NCBI RefSeq assembly: GCF_002812805.1
Contig: NZ_NMUM01000022.1
Coordinates: 186,001-250,000 of the forward strand
Source of the DNA: Microbacterium lacus
Lineage (GTDB): Bacteria > Actinomycetota > Actinomycetes > Actinomycetales > Microbacteriaceae
Direction: 5' to 3'
DNA length: 64,000 bases
The position numbers and the translations under genes were made by a program. This document shows positions 8,582 through 18,174 of the stretch, piece after piece (within the stretch, counting starts at the first letter, position 1; each line of letters starts with the position of its first letter). The notes below the pieces were generated by a model that had not been told where the DNA came from, searched no databases, and saw only the letters and a list, made by a program, of their open reading frames with translations.

Positions 8582-8769
8582 CACGCATCCCCTCTCATCT
8601 GGCCGAGCTTTCACGCTAACACCCGCCGCGCTCGACGCGGGTGCCGGTTCGTTCGCCGCGCGCCTGCGGGACGCTCAGCGTTAACCCGGCGGACACCGCC
8701 CGGCCCCCGACCGTCTAGGCCGTGTCGATGGTGTGGACGAGACCCGTTCTCGCCTTCCTCAGGAGCCTC

Positions 8770-11700
8770 ATGCCCCGCATGCTTTCCGGACTCGCGGCCA
8801 CGATGGTGTGCGCACTCGGCGTTGCCGCCGGTGCCGTCATCGTCGCTGTTCCGTCCGCCGCAGTCGCCGATCAACCCGGCATCCGCATCAACGAGATCGA
8901 GTCCTCGGGCGGTACGCCCGGCGACTGGATCGAATTCTTCAACCCGAGCGACGCACCGATCGTGCTGGACGGGTATGTCGTCAAGGACTCGGACGACACA
9001 CACGGCTACACCATCCCCATCGGGACGACGGTCGAGCCCGGAGCGTTCCTCGTGCTCGACGAACTCAAGGACGACGTCGGCAACTTCGACTTCGGGTTGG
9101 GTGGCGGCGACTCTGCACGTCTGTTCGATGCATCCGAGACGCTGGTCGACGAATACGCATGGACAGATCACGCCGCGACCACCTGGGGCGCGAACGACTC
9201 CGGGGACTGGGCGCTGACGAGCGAGCCGACCAAGGGCGCGGCGAACACGTTCGCGGACGTCGACCCGGAGCCGGAGCCCTCGGGCTCAACGGACCCCGAG
9301 CCCGAGCCGTCGGGCTCGACGGACCCGGAGCCCCCGGCATCCGATGTCGTCGTCAACGAGATCTACTACGACGAGGTCTCGGGCTACTCCGACAGCATCG
9401 AGCTCTTCAACCGCGGTGACGAGGCCGTCGACCTGACCGGCTGGAGGGTCTCGGACGACAAGCGCGACGAGTTCGGCACCCTGCCGGCGGGCACGACGAT
9501 CGCGGCGGGCGGGTTCCTCATGCTCGTCAAGGACACGGACTTCCCCTTCGGCCTCGGCAAGAGCGACGAGGTCGTGCTGTACGACGCCTCGAGCACCGAG
9601 GTCGACGCGTATGCCTACCTGAACACCGCGCCGCTCGCCATCTGGGCGCGCTGCCCCGACGGGGCGGATGCCTGGGCCCCCGCGACCGTTGCGACGCCCG
9701 GTGCCGCGAACGACTGCGCGACGATCGTCGTGCCCGGCTCGATCGTGATCAACGAGATCGACTCGCAGCCGGCCGACTGGGTCGAGTTCTACAACCCCGG
9801 AACCGAGACGCTCGACATCTCGGGTTACGAGATCCGTGACAATTCCGACGACCACCGCTGGCAGTTCCTCGCCGGCACGACGATCGCGGGAGGCGAATAC
9901 CTCGTTGTGGAGGCCGACAGCATCGGCCTCGTCGACGGTGACGAGTCGCGCTTCGATGCGCCGATCGGCATCGGCAGCGCCGACCGCATCCGTCTCTACG
10001 ACGCCTCGCTCGAGCTGATCGACGACTCGGAGCCGTGGACGGGCCACGCGGCCATCGACGGCGACGCTGCCGCGGCGACCCTCGCACGATGCCCGGATGG
10101 CGAAGGCCCCTTCGTGCTCGCGTACCCGACGCCCGGAGCCACAAACTCGTGTGTGCTGCCCGACATCCAGATCAACGAGATCGAGTCGAACGGCGACGCG
10201 ACCGACTGGATCGAGATCATCAACATGGGTTCGACGACCGTCGACCTCTCGGGTTGGTCGGTCATGGACAGCGACCCCGTCGGCCACGCGGCCGAGACGA
10301 CGCCGCTGCCCTCCGGCACGACAATCGCGCCCGGTGCGCTGTTCGTCTTCGATCAGCCCACCAACTTCGTGTTCGGGCTGGGCGGCGGTGACACCGTCAC
10401 CGTGCGGAACGCGCAGAACGTCACGGTCGCCGAACACGCCTACCCCGCGCACGCAACGGGCGTCTGGGCTCGCTGCGCGGATGGTGTCGGCGACTTCGTC
10501 GACCTCGGAGTGTCGACCAAGGGACTGCTGAACGCGTGCGGCAACCCCGTGCGCATCAACGAGGTCGAATCGGATGGCGGTGAGCCCGGCGACTGGATCG
10601 AGCTCGTCAACCCCACATCGACCCCGCTCGACGTCAGCGGAATCGTCGTGAAGGACGACGACGACACCCACTCGTACGAGATCCCGGCCGAGACCATGAT
10701 CCCTGCTCTCGGGTATCTCGTGATCGAGGGCGAGACCCTGGGCTTCGGACTGGGCAAGGACGACACGGTTCGCCTGTTCGAGGGTGACGCGCTGCGCGAC
10801 TCCACGACCTGGGGTGCGGACCACGCGGCGACCACGTGGGGGCGCTGCCCCGACGCATCCGGCTCCTTCGCCGTCACGGCGGAGTCGACCAAGGGCGCCG
10901 CAAACGTCTGCGTCGGTGAGATCCCGGTCGGTGAGTGGCCCGGCTCGGCCGAGGTCACCGTCATCGACGAGAGCCCGATGTTCCTCGTCGACAGCTCGGG
11001 CCTCGACACTCAGGCGACGTCGGATGGAACGTTCCTCTGGGCGGTCGACAACGGCACCGGCACGTTCTGGAAGCTGAAGGTCGGGGCGAACGGGTCCGTG
11101 ACCTTCGCGGACGGCTGGGCGGACGGCAAGCGCGCCCGCTTCCAGCGCGACGCGTCGAACCCGTCCGCGGCAGGCCCCGACACCGAGGGAATCACCGTGG
11201 ACGGCTCGGGCTGGGTCTACCTCGCTTCCGAGCGCGACAACAGCGTGAAGGGCGTCAACGAGAACGTCGTCCTGAAGGTCGACCCGAACGCGCCGGGACC
11301 GGATGTCGTGGCCACCCAGGAGTGGGACCTCACCGCCAAGCTGCCCAGTGTCAACGCGAACCTCGGCATCGAGGCAGTCGAATGGGTCGCCGACGGTGAC
11401 CTGGCCGGCCTGATCGACGCGGGCACCAACGTGGCGTACGACCCGGCGCGCTACCCGGGTCACGGCGACGGCCTGTTCTTCGTCGCGATGGAGGAAGGTG
11501 GAGGCGTGTTCGCCTTCGCTCTGAACGGGGACGGCACATCGAAGCTCGTCGCCACGATCGATCCGGGTCTCGTCGGAGTCATGGCGCTCGACTACGACAC
11601 GGTGCTCGATGTGCTCTGGGCCGTGTGCGACGACGGCTGTGACGGCACCGCCGCACAGATCACCTTCAACGGCACGGCTGAACCCTCGATCGCGCACTTC

Positions 11701-12333
11701 GCCCGCCCGGCGAGCATGCCGAACGGCAACAACGAGGGCTTCGCCACGGCGCCCTCGTCCGTAGCCGGCTTCGCGCGTGCTGCCTGGTGGTTTAAGGACG
11801 GCGAGCCGTCGGGGTCGCTGCGCACAGGTACGGTTCCGGGCAGCGCCGTGGACCCCGGGACGCCGGTCGACCCGGGCGCGGGGAACCCCAGCAACCCCGG
11901 TCTTCCGCAGACGGGATCCGGAGCGCCGCTTGCCGGTGAGCAGCTGGTCGAAGCGAACAACGGCGACGTCACGGCACCGCTCTCCGCGGAGCCGGGCGGA
12001 CGGGTGACCATCAACACCGGCACGCAGAACGCCGGTAAGGCCGTTTCGGTGTGGATGTACTCGACGCCCGTGCAGATCGCGTCGAGCACGCTCGACAGCG
12101 CCGGACGCATCGCGGTCACGATTCCGACGAACGCGACGCTCGGGATGCACCGTCTGGCCGTCTACGCGGCGGACGGCGAACTGCTCGGCTGGACCAGCAT
12201 CCGGATCGTCGCGAACGGCACACTGGCCCAGACCGGCTCGGATGAGGACAGCTCGGCACTCGGTATCGCGCTCCTGCTGATGCTCGCGGGCCTGACCGCG
12301 ATCATCGTGCGGAGGCGTGTGCGCTCGGCCTGA
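8770..12333 (+). CDS. Cell-wall-anchored protein with five lamin-tail domains and an esterase-like C-terminal domain
   Basis: About 1187 residues. A signal peptide (MPRMLSGLAATMVCALG..., cleavage after AVA) is followed by five lamin-tail domains (LTD), each opening with an INEI/NEIY/INEV strand and a D-W-I/V-E-F/L-x-N motif and usually closing with 'ARCPDG...PGAANxC'. A PEPSGSTDPEP linker separates LTD1 from LTD2. About 350 residues then resemble the esterase-like domain of phytase-type proteins (DTEGITVDGSGWVYLASERDN). A Pro-rich stretch with LPQTG, an Ig-like segment and the terminal LAQTG, hydrophobic helix and RRRVRS tail complete it. LAxTG is the class E sortase signal. The ATG at 8770 has AGGAG upstream; an earlier GTG at 8722 is possible. 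Bacterial LTD proteins are often secreted with nucleases or phosphatases; the ligand here is unknown. Confidence 0.9.
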   Translation: MPRMLSGLAATMVCALGVAAGAVIVAVPSAAVADQPGIRINEIESSGGTPGDWIEFFNPSDAPIVLDGYVVKDSDDTHGYTIPIGTTVEPGAFLVLDELKDDVGNFDFGLGGGDSARLFDASETLVDEYAWTDHAATTWGANDSGDWALTSEPTKGAANTFADVDPEPEPSGSTDPEPEPSGSTDPEPPASDVVVNEIYYDEVSGYSDSIELFNRGDEAVDLTGWRVSDDKRDEFGTLPAGTTIAAGGFLMLVKDTDFPFGLGKSDEVVLYDASSTEVDAYAYLNTAPLAIWARCPDGADAWAPATVATPGAANDCATIVVPGSIVINEIDSQPADWVEFYNPGTETLDISGYEIRDNSDDHRWQFLAGTTIAGGEYLVVEADSIGLVDGDESRFDAPIGIGSADRIRLYDASLELIDDSEPWTGHAAIDGDAAAATLARCPDGEGPFVLAYPTPGATNSCVLPDIQINEIESNGDATDWIEIINMGSTTVDLSGWSVMDSDPVGHAAETTPLPSGTTIAPGALFVFDQPTNFVFGLGGGDTVTVRNAQNVTVAEHAYPAHATGVWARCADGVGDFVDLGVSTKGLLNACGNPVRINEVESDGGEPGDWIELVNPTSTPLDVSGIVVKDDDDTHSYEIPAETMIPALGYLVIEGETLGFGLGKDDTVRLFEGDALRDSTTWGADHAATTWGRCPDASGSFAVTAESTKGAANVCVGEIPVGEWPGSAEVTVIDESPMFLVDSSGLDTQATSDGTFLWAVDNGTGTFWKLKVGANGSVTFADGWADGKRARFQRDASNPSAAGPDTEGITVDGSGWVYLASERDNSVKGVNENVVLKVDPNAPGPDVVATQEWDLTAKLPSVNANLGIEAVEWVADGDLAGLIDAGTNVAYDPARYPGHGDGLFFVAMEEGGGVFAFALNGDGTSKLVATIDPGLVGVMALDYDTVLDVLWAVCDDGCDGTAAQITFNGTAEPSIAHFARPASMPNGNNEGFATAPSSVAGFARAAWWFKDGEPSGSLRTGTVPGSAVDPGTPVDPGAGNPSNPGLPQTGSGAPLAGEQLVEANNGDVTAPLSAEPGGRVTINTGTQNAGKAVSVWMYSTPVQIASSTLDSAGRIAVTIPTNATLGMHRLAVYAADGELLGWTSIRIVANGTLAQTGSDEDSSALGIALLLMLAGLTAIIVRRRVRSA

Positions 12334-12352
12334 CGCATCCGTCGGTTGATTC

Positions 12353-12389
12353 GGGCGGTGTCGGTGGATCAGTTCCACCGACACCGCCC
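12353..12389. terminator. Strong hairpin after the LTD surface-protein gene
   Basis: A perfect 16-bp stem (12353-12368 with 12374-12389; begins GGGCGGTGTCGG) closes a TCAGT loop and is followed by GTTTCG. It lies 20 bp after the stop codon and 46 bp before the next start, fitting an intrinsic terminator with a weak U tract. Confidence 0.85.
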
Positions 12390-12434
12390 GTTTCGACAGA
12401 GCGGTGCTCGTCTGTGACCGCGTAGCGTCGAAGC

Positions 12435-12941
12435 ATGGCGACGCGACTGCTGCTGATCTCCGACACGCACGTCCCGGATCGGTCCCGAGGCCTTCCCGAC
12501 GAGGTGCGGGCGGCCGCCGATGCCGCGGACATCATCGTTCACGCGGGCGACTGGACCCAGGCATCCGTCCTCGATGATCTCTCGCAGCACGGCGAGCTGA
12601 TCGGTGTGCACGGCAACAACGACGGACCCGACCTGCGCGCGCTGCTCCCCGAGATCGCCCGGCGCGAAATCGAGGGCGTGCGGTTCGCGGTCATCCACGA
12701 GACGGGTGATGCGAAACGTCGCCACGCGTGGACGGATGCTTCGTTCCCCGACACCGACGTCCTGATCTTTGGACACAGCCATATCCCGTGGGACACGGTC
12801 ACGCCGGGCGGACTTCGCCTGCTCAACCCGGGCTCACCGACCGATCGTCGCCGGCAGCCGCACCGCACGATGATGACGCTCACCGTGGATGCCGGCGTGC
12901 TGCGTGAGGTGACGCTCGTACCTCTCGGGGCGCCCGTCTGA
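12435..12941 (+). CDS. YfcE/MJ0936-type metallophosphoesterase
   Basis: 168 residues with the compact calcineurin-like phosphoesterase fold. Metal-binding motifs in order: DTH (SDTHVPD, residue about 9), GDW (HAGDW), GNND (HGNND), H in 'VIHETG', and GHSH (FGHSHIPW), then the closing 'LLNPGSPTDRR'. Members hydrolyse phosphodiesters or phosphomonoesters with Mn2+ or Ni2+; natural substrates are usually unknown. TAGCGT lies 6 bp before the ATG, so the mRNA is probably leaderless. A 9-bp stem (12952-12980) terminates it against the convergent gene. Confidence 0.93.
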   Translation: MATRLLLISDTHVPDRSRGLPDEVRAAADAADIIVHAGDWTQASVLDDLSQHGELIGVHGNNDGPDLRALLPEIARREIEGVRFAVIHETGDAKRRHAWTDASFPDTDVLIFGHSHIPWDTVTPGGLRLLNPGSPTDRRRQPHRTMMTLTVDAGVLREVTLVPLGAPV

Positions 12942-12951
12942 AGCTGAAGCT

Positions 12952-12980
12952 GAGGCTGAAGCGCGGGCGGTTTCAGCCTC
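12952..12980. terminator. Bidirectional hairpin between convergent genes
   Basis: GAGGCTGAA (12952-12960) and TTCAGCCTC (12972-12980) form a perfect 9-bp stem with an 11-base loop. The right arm overlaps the stop codon of the minus-strand gene (12973-12975), so the element serves both transcripts. Confidence 0.7.
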
Positions 12981-13275
12981 TGGCGAGCGCGTCCCAGTCG
13001 ATATCCATCCGCTCGGGATGTGTCGTCGAGATGCGTGCGGGAAGGATCCCGCCGACCTTCGGCCAGTGCTTACGCGTGGTCACGACCTCCGTCGCGACGC
13101 GCACGGGCTCGACACCCGGGGCATCCGGCACGACCTCGATCTGACACGCCTGGTATCCCCAGCGGCGCGTCGGTTTCGAAACCGCGACGATCATCCCCGT
13201 GCCGTTCACCGAATCGGCGATGGGGTCGCCCATCATCCGCTCGAGTTGCCGGGCCATGCTCTCGATCTCGTCCAC
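12973..13275 (-). CDS. Conserved small protein, function unknown
   Basis: 100 residues starting VDEIESMARQLERMMGDP and containing 'MIVAVSKPTRRWGYQACQIEVV' and 'VTTRKHWPKVGGILPARISTTHPERMDIDWD'. No catalytic motif or membrane segment is evident. The start is settled by the promoter: TAGGCT (13283-13288) lies 7 bp before the GTG at 13275, as in other leaderless genes here. I do not recognise a named family. It could bind nucleic acid or protein; nothing in the sequence decides. Confidence 0.7.
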   Translation of the reverse strand: MDEIESMARQLERMMGDPIADSVNGTGMIVAVSKPTRRWGYQACQIEVVPDAPGVEPVRVATEVVTTRKHWPKVGGILPARISTTHPERMDIDWDALARG

Positions 13276-13325
13276 ACGCCGAAGCCTATCGGCGCCTGTC
13301 GCGGCCGTGCTGGCCCGGGTCTCGC

Positions 13326-14807
13326 TTACGCGCCGAGGGACAGGTTCGGCCAGGCCTCGATCCCGAACTCGTGGCGCAGGGCGCTCCGCGCGGCGAGCCA
13401 CCCACCGAGCCCGTGCACACCGGGCCCGGGCGTCACGGACGCCGAGGCCAGGTACACACCGGGCAATGGCGTGCGCCACGGATCGGTGCTGAGCACCGGG
13501 CGCCGCACGAGCTGGAACAGATCCGGTGTTCCCGCGGCGATGTCGCCCCCGGGATAGTTCGGGTTGTGCCGCTGCAGGTCCGCGGCGGTCCACGACGACA
13601 TGCCCACGATGGTGTCGCGGAATCCCGGCGCGAATCGCTCGATCTGTCTGATCACGGCTTCGGCGCGGTCGGCCGTGCTACCCGCAGGAACATGCGTGTA
13701 CGTCCACAGCGTGTGCATGCCTTCGGGTGCGCGGGTGTCGTCGAAAATCGACGGCTGCGACGCGAGCACGTAGGGCAGCCCGCTCAGGCGCCCGTTCGCG
13801 ACCTCGTTCTCGCTGGCCGTGATCTCTGCACGCGAGCCGCCGAGGTGCAGCGTGCCGGCGCGACGAAGTTCCGGATGCGTCCACGGGACCGGTTCGGACA
13901 GCGCGAAGTCGACCTTGGCCGAAGCATTTCCATACCGGAAGTTCGCCAGTGCCCGACGATATCGGTCGGGCAGTCGCGGACCCGCGAGTGCGACGAGCGC
14001 GCGCGGGGTGAGATCGAGAAGCGTCACTCGGGCTCGTGGCAGTTGGCTCAGGCTGGTGATCTCGACGCCCGTCTCGACCGTTCCGCCGTGCGCCCGGATG
14101 TCGTCGAGCATCGCGTCCGCGATCGCCTGGCTTCCGCCCCGCGGGATCGGCCAGCCCCGCGCATGCGCGTAGGCGGTGAGCGCGAGTCCGGCGCCCGCCG
14201 AGGCGAGGCTCGGGAGGGGCAGCGAGGTGTGAGCGGCCGCGCCGGTCAGCAGCGCGGGCGCGGCATCGCCACGGAACCGGGCGTTCCACGCCGGGGTGCC
14301 CTGCTCGAGCGTGGCCGCCGCGAAAGCGAGCGCCGTGACGGGGCTCGTCGGTACCCGCAGCAGGGAGTTGCCCGTCAGATCGGCGACGTGGCCGGAGCGA
14401 GCGGCGAGCGGTCCCATCAGCGCCGCATAGGCCGCGCCATCCGAGCCGAGTCCCTCGCGGGTGCGCTCGAGGTCGCGGTACGCGATCGCCGCGGCACCGC
14501 CGTCGAGGGGATGGGCGAACGAGACATCCGGTGTGAAGAACTCCACACGGCGAGCGAGTTCGAACTCCCGGAAGAAGCGCGATTCGAAAGCGAGCGGATG
14601 CACCGCCGAGCAGACGTCGTGGACGAACCCGGGCAGGGTCAACTCACGGGACGAGCTGCCGCCGCCGACACGATCTGCACGTTCGAAGACGCGCACCGAG
14701 AGCCCCGCACGAGCGAGCGTGACCGCGGCGGCAAGCCCGTTCGGACCCGCCCCGACGATGACCGCATCGACCTCGGTCGAGCGTCCGGATGCGCGCGTCG
14801 CACTCAC
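13326..14807 (-). CDS. CrtI-like (phytoene dehydrogenase-type) FAD-dependent oxidoreductase
   Basis: 493 residues. The N-terminal dinucleotide-binding motif is '[38 protein letters not shown]' (GxGxxG plus the acidic end of beta-2), and the C-terminus carries the FAD-binding '[31 protein letters not shown]'. This is the PYROXD2/CrtI-like branch, not a true carotenoid desaturase, and its substrates are mostly unknown. Its ATG overlaps the stop of the upstream SRPBCC gene as ATGA (14804-14807), so the two are translationally coupled. The pairing suggests action on a hydrophobic substrate held by the SRPBCC protein; that is inference. Confidence 0.9.
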   Translation of the reverse strand: MSATRASGRSTEVDAVIVGAGPNGLAAAVTLARAGLSVRVFERADRVGGGSSSRELTLPGFVHDVCSAVHPLAFESRFFREFELARRVEFFTPDVSFAHPLDGGAAAIAYRDLERTREGLGSDGAAYAALMGPLAARSGHVADLTGNSLLRVPTSPVTALAFAAATLEQGTPAWNARFRGDAAPALLTGAAAHTSLPLPSLASAGAGLALTAYAHARGWPIPRGGSQAIADAMLDDIRAHGGTVETGVEITSLSQLPRARVTLLDLTPRALVALAGPRLPDRYRRALANFRYGNASAKVDFALSEPVPWTHPELRRAGTLHLGGSRAEITASENEVANGRLSGLPYVLASQPSIFDDTRAPEGMHTLWTYTHVPAGSTADRAEAVIRQIERFAPGFRDTIVGMSSWTAADLQRHNPNYPGGDIAAGTPDLFQLVRRPVLSTDPWRTPLPGVYLASASVTPGPGVHGLGGWLAARSALRHEFGIEAWPNLSLGA

Positions 14808-15322
14808 GCGTCGTCGCCTCCGCGCGGGTCGCTGTCGCCATCCACGGCGTCCGTTCCCTCGTCTTCCGCGGTCGATTCCTGGGGCGACGAGCTCAGGCCC
14901 TCGGCGAGATACGCGAGACGGTGCAAGGTCTCGGAATTGCGCCAGTGCAGCATCGCGTCCGCGATCGGTCGGGGGATGAGTGTAGCGGGGCCCGCCACCG
15001 CGTGCTCCTGGATGCGGACGACGCAGCCCCGGCCCCGCGGTTTTACGTCAATCGTCACGCGGGCCTCGCCGATCGGCCACCCTTTCGCGCGCATGACCAT
15101 GCGGTGCGGCGGGTTCCACTCGATCGAGGCCGTCTCGTCGTCGATGAGCGCGGGCCACACGCCGACGGAGTGATGCAACCGACCGCCAACCTCGGGCCAG
15201 TTCGCATCCACATCGCGCATCCGGGTCGCCCCGACGACCCACGACGGGTAGAGCCAGCCGTCTTCGAGCACGCGGAAAACGGCTTCGGGCGGGCAGTGCA
15301 GAACACGGGCGTTGTGGGACAT
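14804..15322 (-). CDS. SRPBCC (polyketide cyclase/START-like) protein
   Basis: 172 residues with a helix-grip fold pattern: '[53 protein letters not shown]...[45 protein letters not shown]'. The C-terminal 30 residues are acidic and probably disordered. ATGs occur at 15331, 15325 and 15322; I use MSHNARV at 15322. Members bind hydrophobic ligands or act as cyclases. It is upstream of, and overlaps by 4 bp with, the CrtI-like gene. The IS256 element begins to its right in the other flank. Confidence 0.85.
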   Translation of the reverse strand: MSHNARVLHCPPEAVFRVLEDGWLYPSWVVGATRMRDVDANWPEVGGRLHHSVGVWPALIDDETASIEWNPPHRMVMRAKGWPIGEARVTIDVKPRGRGCVVRIQEHAVAGPATLIPRPIADAMLHWRNSETLHRLAYLAEGLSSSPQESTAEDEGTDAVDGDSDPRGGDDA

Positions 15323-15459
15323 CATTCTCATTCCGGGGTGGCGTGTATTCGATTGTCGCGCGCTTTGCACGGGTGCGTGCAGGGGTTGACAGGCATTGAC
15401 CGAATCAACTGGCCGTTCACTGTTCCGCGCGGGGGATTGTCGCTGGCCCAGCCCGACGA

Positions 15460-16873
15460 GGTCAAGTCCTGGGACGTGGTGTATCGGTGATCGTGTGATC
15501 CCTCGTGTCGAGGTCAGGCTGTGAGGGCCCGAAGGTCGGGTTCGATCACCTCCTCTGTGGTGGGTTCGCCGACGCGGCGTGCGGCGGCGAGGGCGTCGAG
15601 GCCGAGGTAGCGGCGTTGCTCGGCCCACTCGTCGTGTTGCTCGGCGAGGACGGCGCCGACGAGCCGGATGATCGCGTCGCGGTTCGGGAAGATGCCCACG
15701 ACGTCGGTGCGGCGGCGGATCTCCCGGTTGAGGCGTTCGTTCGGATTGTTGGACCAGATCTGCCGCCAGATGCTCTTCGGGAACGCGGTGAACGCGAGGA
15801 TCTCCTCACGTGCGGCCTCGAGGTGCTCGAACGACCTGGGGAGCTTGTGCTCGAGCGCGTCCAGGACGCGGTCGAACTGGGCGTGCACGGACTCCGCGTC
15901 GGGCTGGTCGAAAACCGTGCCCAGCAGGGTCTTCACCCATGGCCACGAGGACTTTGGGGTCACGCTCATCAGGTTCGCCGCGTAGTGGGTTCTGCACCTC
16001 TGCCAGGACCCGCCGACGGTCGCGCCGATCGCTGCGACCAGACCTGCGTGTGCGTCGGACGTGACGAGCTTCACGCCGGTCAGGCCTCTCGCGACGAGGT
16101 CGCGCCAGAACGTCAGCCAGCCGGCGCCGTCTTCGGTCGAGTTGACTTGCAGACCGAGGATCTCGCGGTAGCCGTCGGCGTTCACGCCGGTCGCGACCAG
16201 CACCGCGACCTTCACGACCCGGCCGCCCTCGCGGACCTTCATGGTGAGCGCGTCGGCGGCGACGAACGAGTACGGGCCGGCGTCCAACGGCCGGGTGCGG
16301 AACGCGGTCACCTGCTCGTCAAGGTCGCGCGCCATCTCCGACACCTGCGACTTCGACAGCCCGGTGATCCCGAGGGTCTTCACCAGGTCATCCATCCGAC
16401 GGGTGGACACGCCGAGGAGGTAGCTGGTCGCGACCACGGTGGTCAGTGCGGCCTCCGCGCGGCGGCGGCGTTCCAGCAGCCACTCCGGGAAGTAGGTGCC
16501 CTGCCGGAGCTTGGGGATCTTCACGTCGATGGTCCCGGCGCGGGTGTCGAAGTCGCGGTGGCGGTAACCGTTGCGACGGTTCACCCTGTCGTCGCTGATC
16601 GTGCCGTAAGCGGCGCCGCAGATCTGGTCCGCGTCCGCGGATAGCAGCTGGTTGATGAACGTGCCGAGCATCTCCCGCAGCAGATCGGGAGACGCCTGCG
16701 CGAGGTGGTCTTCGAGGAAGCGGGCAGGGTCGATATCGTGGGGTGAGACGGTCATCGTCGGGGTCCTTTCGAGATGGATGTGAAGAGTTCTCTCGAAGGA
16801 TCACGCGGTGACCGTCGCTACGTCCGCAGCGACACGGTCACCCGATCCGTACACCACCTTGCCGGACGCCACC
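15460..16873 (-). mobile_element. IS256-family insertion sequence
   Basis: About 1.41 kb with one transposase gene. Imperfect terminal inverted repeats are visible: the left end runs GTCCTGGGAC then GTGGTGTATCGG (15466-15487); the right end, read inwards, is GTCCGGCAAG then GTGGTGTACGG (16867-16847). The IS256 type element itself has GTCCG...GTGTA near its tips about six bases in, so I set the tips at GGT (15460 and 16873). Flanking octamers CCCGACGA (15452-15459) and CCCGTCGG (16874-16881) agree at 6 of 8 positions, which may be a decayed target duplication or chance. It lies in the intergenic space between the SRPBCC gene and the alcohol dehydrogenase. Confidence 0.85.
15514..16755 (-). CDS. 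IS256-family DDE transposase
   Basis: 413 residues, full length for the family. The mutator-type DDE residues are visible: D in 'FVAADALTMKVREGG', D in 'LVTSDAHAGLVAAIG' and E in 'WSNNPNERLNREIRRRTDVVGIFPN'. The characteristic 'WQRCRTHYAANLM' C/D-x-x-H motif sits between the second D and the E. No frameshift or stop interrupts it, so the element could be active. It is the only gene inside the inverted repeats. Confidence 0.97.
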   Translation of the reverse strand: MTVSPHDIDPARFLEDHLAQASPDLLREMLGTFINQLLSADADQICGAAYGTISDDRVNRRNGYRHRDFDTRAGTIDVKIPKLRQGTYFPEWLLERRRRAEAALTTVVATSYLLGVSTRRMDDLVKTLGITGLSKSQVSEMARDLDEQVTAFRTRPLDAGPYSFVAADALTMKVREGGRVVKVAVLVATGVNADGYREILGLQVNSTEDGAGWLTFWRDLVARGLTGVKLVTSDAHAGLVAAIGATVGGSWQRCRTHYAANLMSVTPKSSWPWVKTLLGTVFDQPDAESVHAQFDRVLDALEHKLPRSFEHLEAAREEILAFTAFPKSIWRQIWSNNPNERLNREIRRRTDVVGIFPNRDAIIRLVGAVLAEQHDEWAEQRRYLGLDALAAARRVGEPTTEEVIEPDLRALTA

Positions 16874-16958
16874 CCCGTCGGCGCAACCGCCTGGCCAAGA
16901 ATTTCCGGAGCAGCGAACGTGGAGGACTCATCGAACCCGCTGTGCGAAAGAAGGAATC

Positions 16959-18134
16959 ATGAAGGCGCTCACCTGGCAGGCCAAGCGATCCGTATCGGTA
17001 GACGAGGTTCCAGACCCCCGCATCGAGTTCCCGACCGACGCGATCGTGAAGATCACGTCCACCGCCATCTGCGGCTCCGACCTGCACCTGTACGAACTGC
17101 TGGGGCCGTTCCTCGGCCGCGGGGACATCCTCGGTCACGAGCCGATGGGCGTTGTCGTCGAGGTGGGATCGGAGGTGACCAACCTCGCCGTGGGCGACCG
17201 CGTCGTCGTGCCGTTCAACATCTCGTGCGGGCACTGCTTCATGTGCCGCCGCGGGCTGCAGTCGCAGTGCGAGACGACACAGGTGCGTGAGTACGGCAGC
17301 GGCGCGGCGCTCTTCGGCTACACCAAGCTCTACGGTCAGGTGCCGGGCGGGCAGGCCGAATATCTGCGCGTACCCCACGCGGACTACAACCACATCCGAG
17401 TCGGTAGCGACCTGCCCGACGACCGCTACCTGTTCCTCAGCGACATCCTTCCGACCGCCTGGCAGGGCGTCGAGTACGCCGATGTGCCCGACGGTGGCAC
17501 CTTGGCGGTCATGGGGCTCGGGCCCGTGGGGCAGTTCGTGGCGCGGGTGGGTGTGCACCACGGCTTCCGCGTGCTCGCGGTGGACCCGGTGCCGGAGCGG
17601 CGGGCCATGGCCGAGCGGCACGGCGCGCTGACCTACGACCTCACCGACACCATCGTCGACGAGCTGCGCGACCTCACCGAGGGGCGCGGGGCCGACGCGG
17701 TTGTCGACGCCGTCGGCATGGCAGCGCACGGGAATCCCGGCGTACACGCCGCGCAGAGCGCGATCGGTCTGCTGCCCGACGCGATGGCTCGACCGCTCAT
17801 GGAGAAAGCCGGGATCGATCGGATGGCGGCGCTACACGCGTCGATCGACATCGTCCGTCGTGGCGGCACGGTCTCGCTGAGTGGTGTGTATGCGGGAGAC
17901 GCGGACATCCTGCCGATGAAGACGCTGTTCGACAAGCAGGTCAGCATGCGCATGGGTCAGTGCAACGTCAAGCGCTGGATCGACGAAATCCTGCCCCTCG
18001 TCGAGGACTCGAGCGATCCGCTCGGCGTCATGGACCTCACGACGCACCGCGTTCCGCTCGAGCGCGCTCCCGAGATGTACGAGACGTTCCAGAAGAAAGA
18101 GGATGGCTGCATCAAGGTCGTGCTGGAGCCGTAG
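16959..18134 (+). CDS. Zinc-dependent alcohol dehydrogenase (formaldehyde-dehydrogenase-like MDR)
   Basis: 391 residues. Catalytic zinc ligands are C in 'TAICGSDLHLY', H-E in 'GHEPMGVVVEVG' and D/E downstream; the structural-zinc lobe is 'NISCGHCFMCRRGLQSQC' (four Cys). The Rossmann motif is 'LAVMGLGPVGQFVARVGVHHGFRVLAVDPVPER'. Overall it matches the glutathione-independent formaldehyde dehydrogenase-like subgroup with the insert before the C-terminus. AAGAAGGAA precedes the ATG at 16959. It starts 85 bp beyond the IS right end, so its native promoter may have been displaced by the insertion. Substrate not determinable. Confidence 0.92.
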   Translation: MKALTWQAKRSVSVDEVPDPRIEFPTDAIVKITSTAICGSDLHLYELLGPFLGRGDILGHEPMGVVVEVGSEVTNLAVGDRVVVPFNISCGHCFMCRRGLQSQCETTQVREYGSGAALFGYTKLYGQVPGGQAEYLRVPHADYNHIRVGSDLPDDRYLFLSDILPTAWQGVEYADVPDGGTLAVMGLGPVGQFVARVGVHHGFRVLAVDPVPERRAMAERHGALTYDLTDTIVDELRDLTEGRGADAVVDAVGMAAHGNPGVHAAQSAIGLLPDAMARPLMEKAGIDRMAALHASIDIVRRGGTVSLSGVYAGDADILPMKTLFDKQVSMRMGQCNVKRWIDEILPLVEDSSDPLGVMDLTTHRVPLERAPEMYETFQKKEDGCIKVVLEP

Positions 18135-18174
18135 GCCCTGTTTGACGCGCGAGCCGCGCGGCCCGGCCTCCGCG

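Noticed and set aside
8722-8769. GTG start at 8722 for the LTD protein
   Set aside because: The ATG at 8770 has AGGAG and begins a normal signal peptide; the extra residues would put a charged stretch before it.
9286-12384. A 1032-codon open frame on the minus strand
   Set aside because: Antisense to the LTD surface protein; same GC shadow pattern, no motifs.
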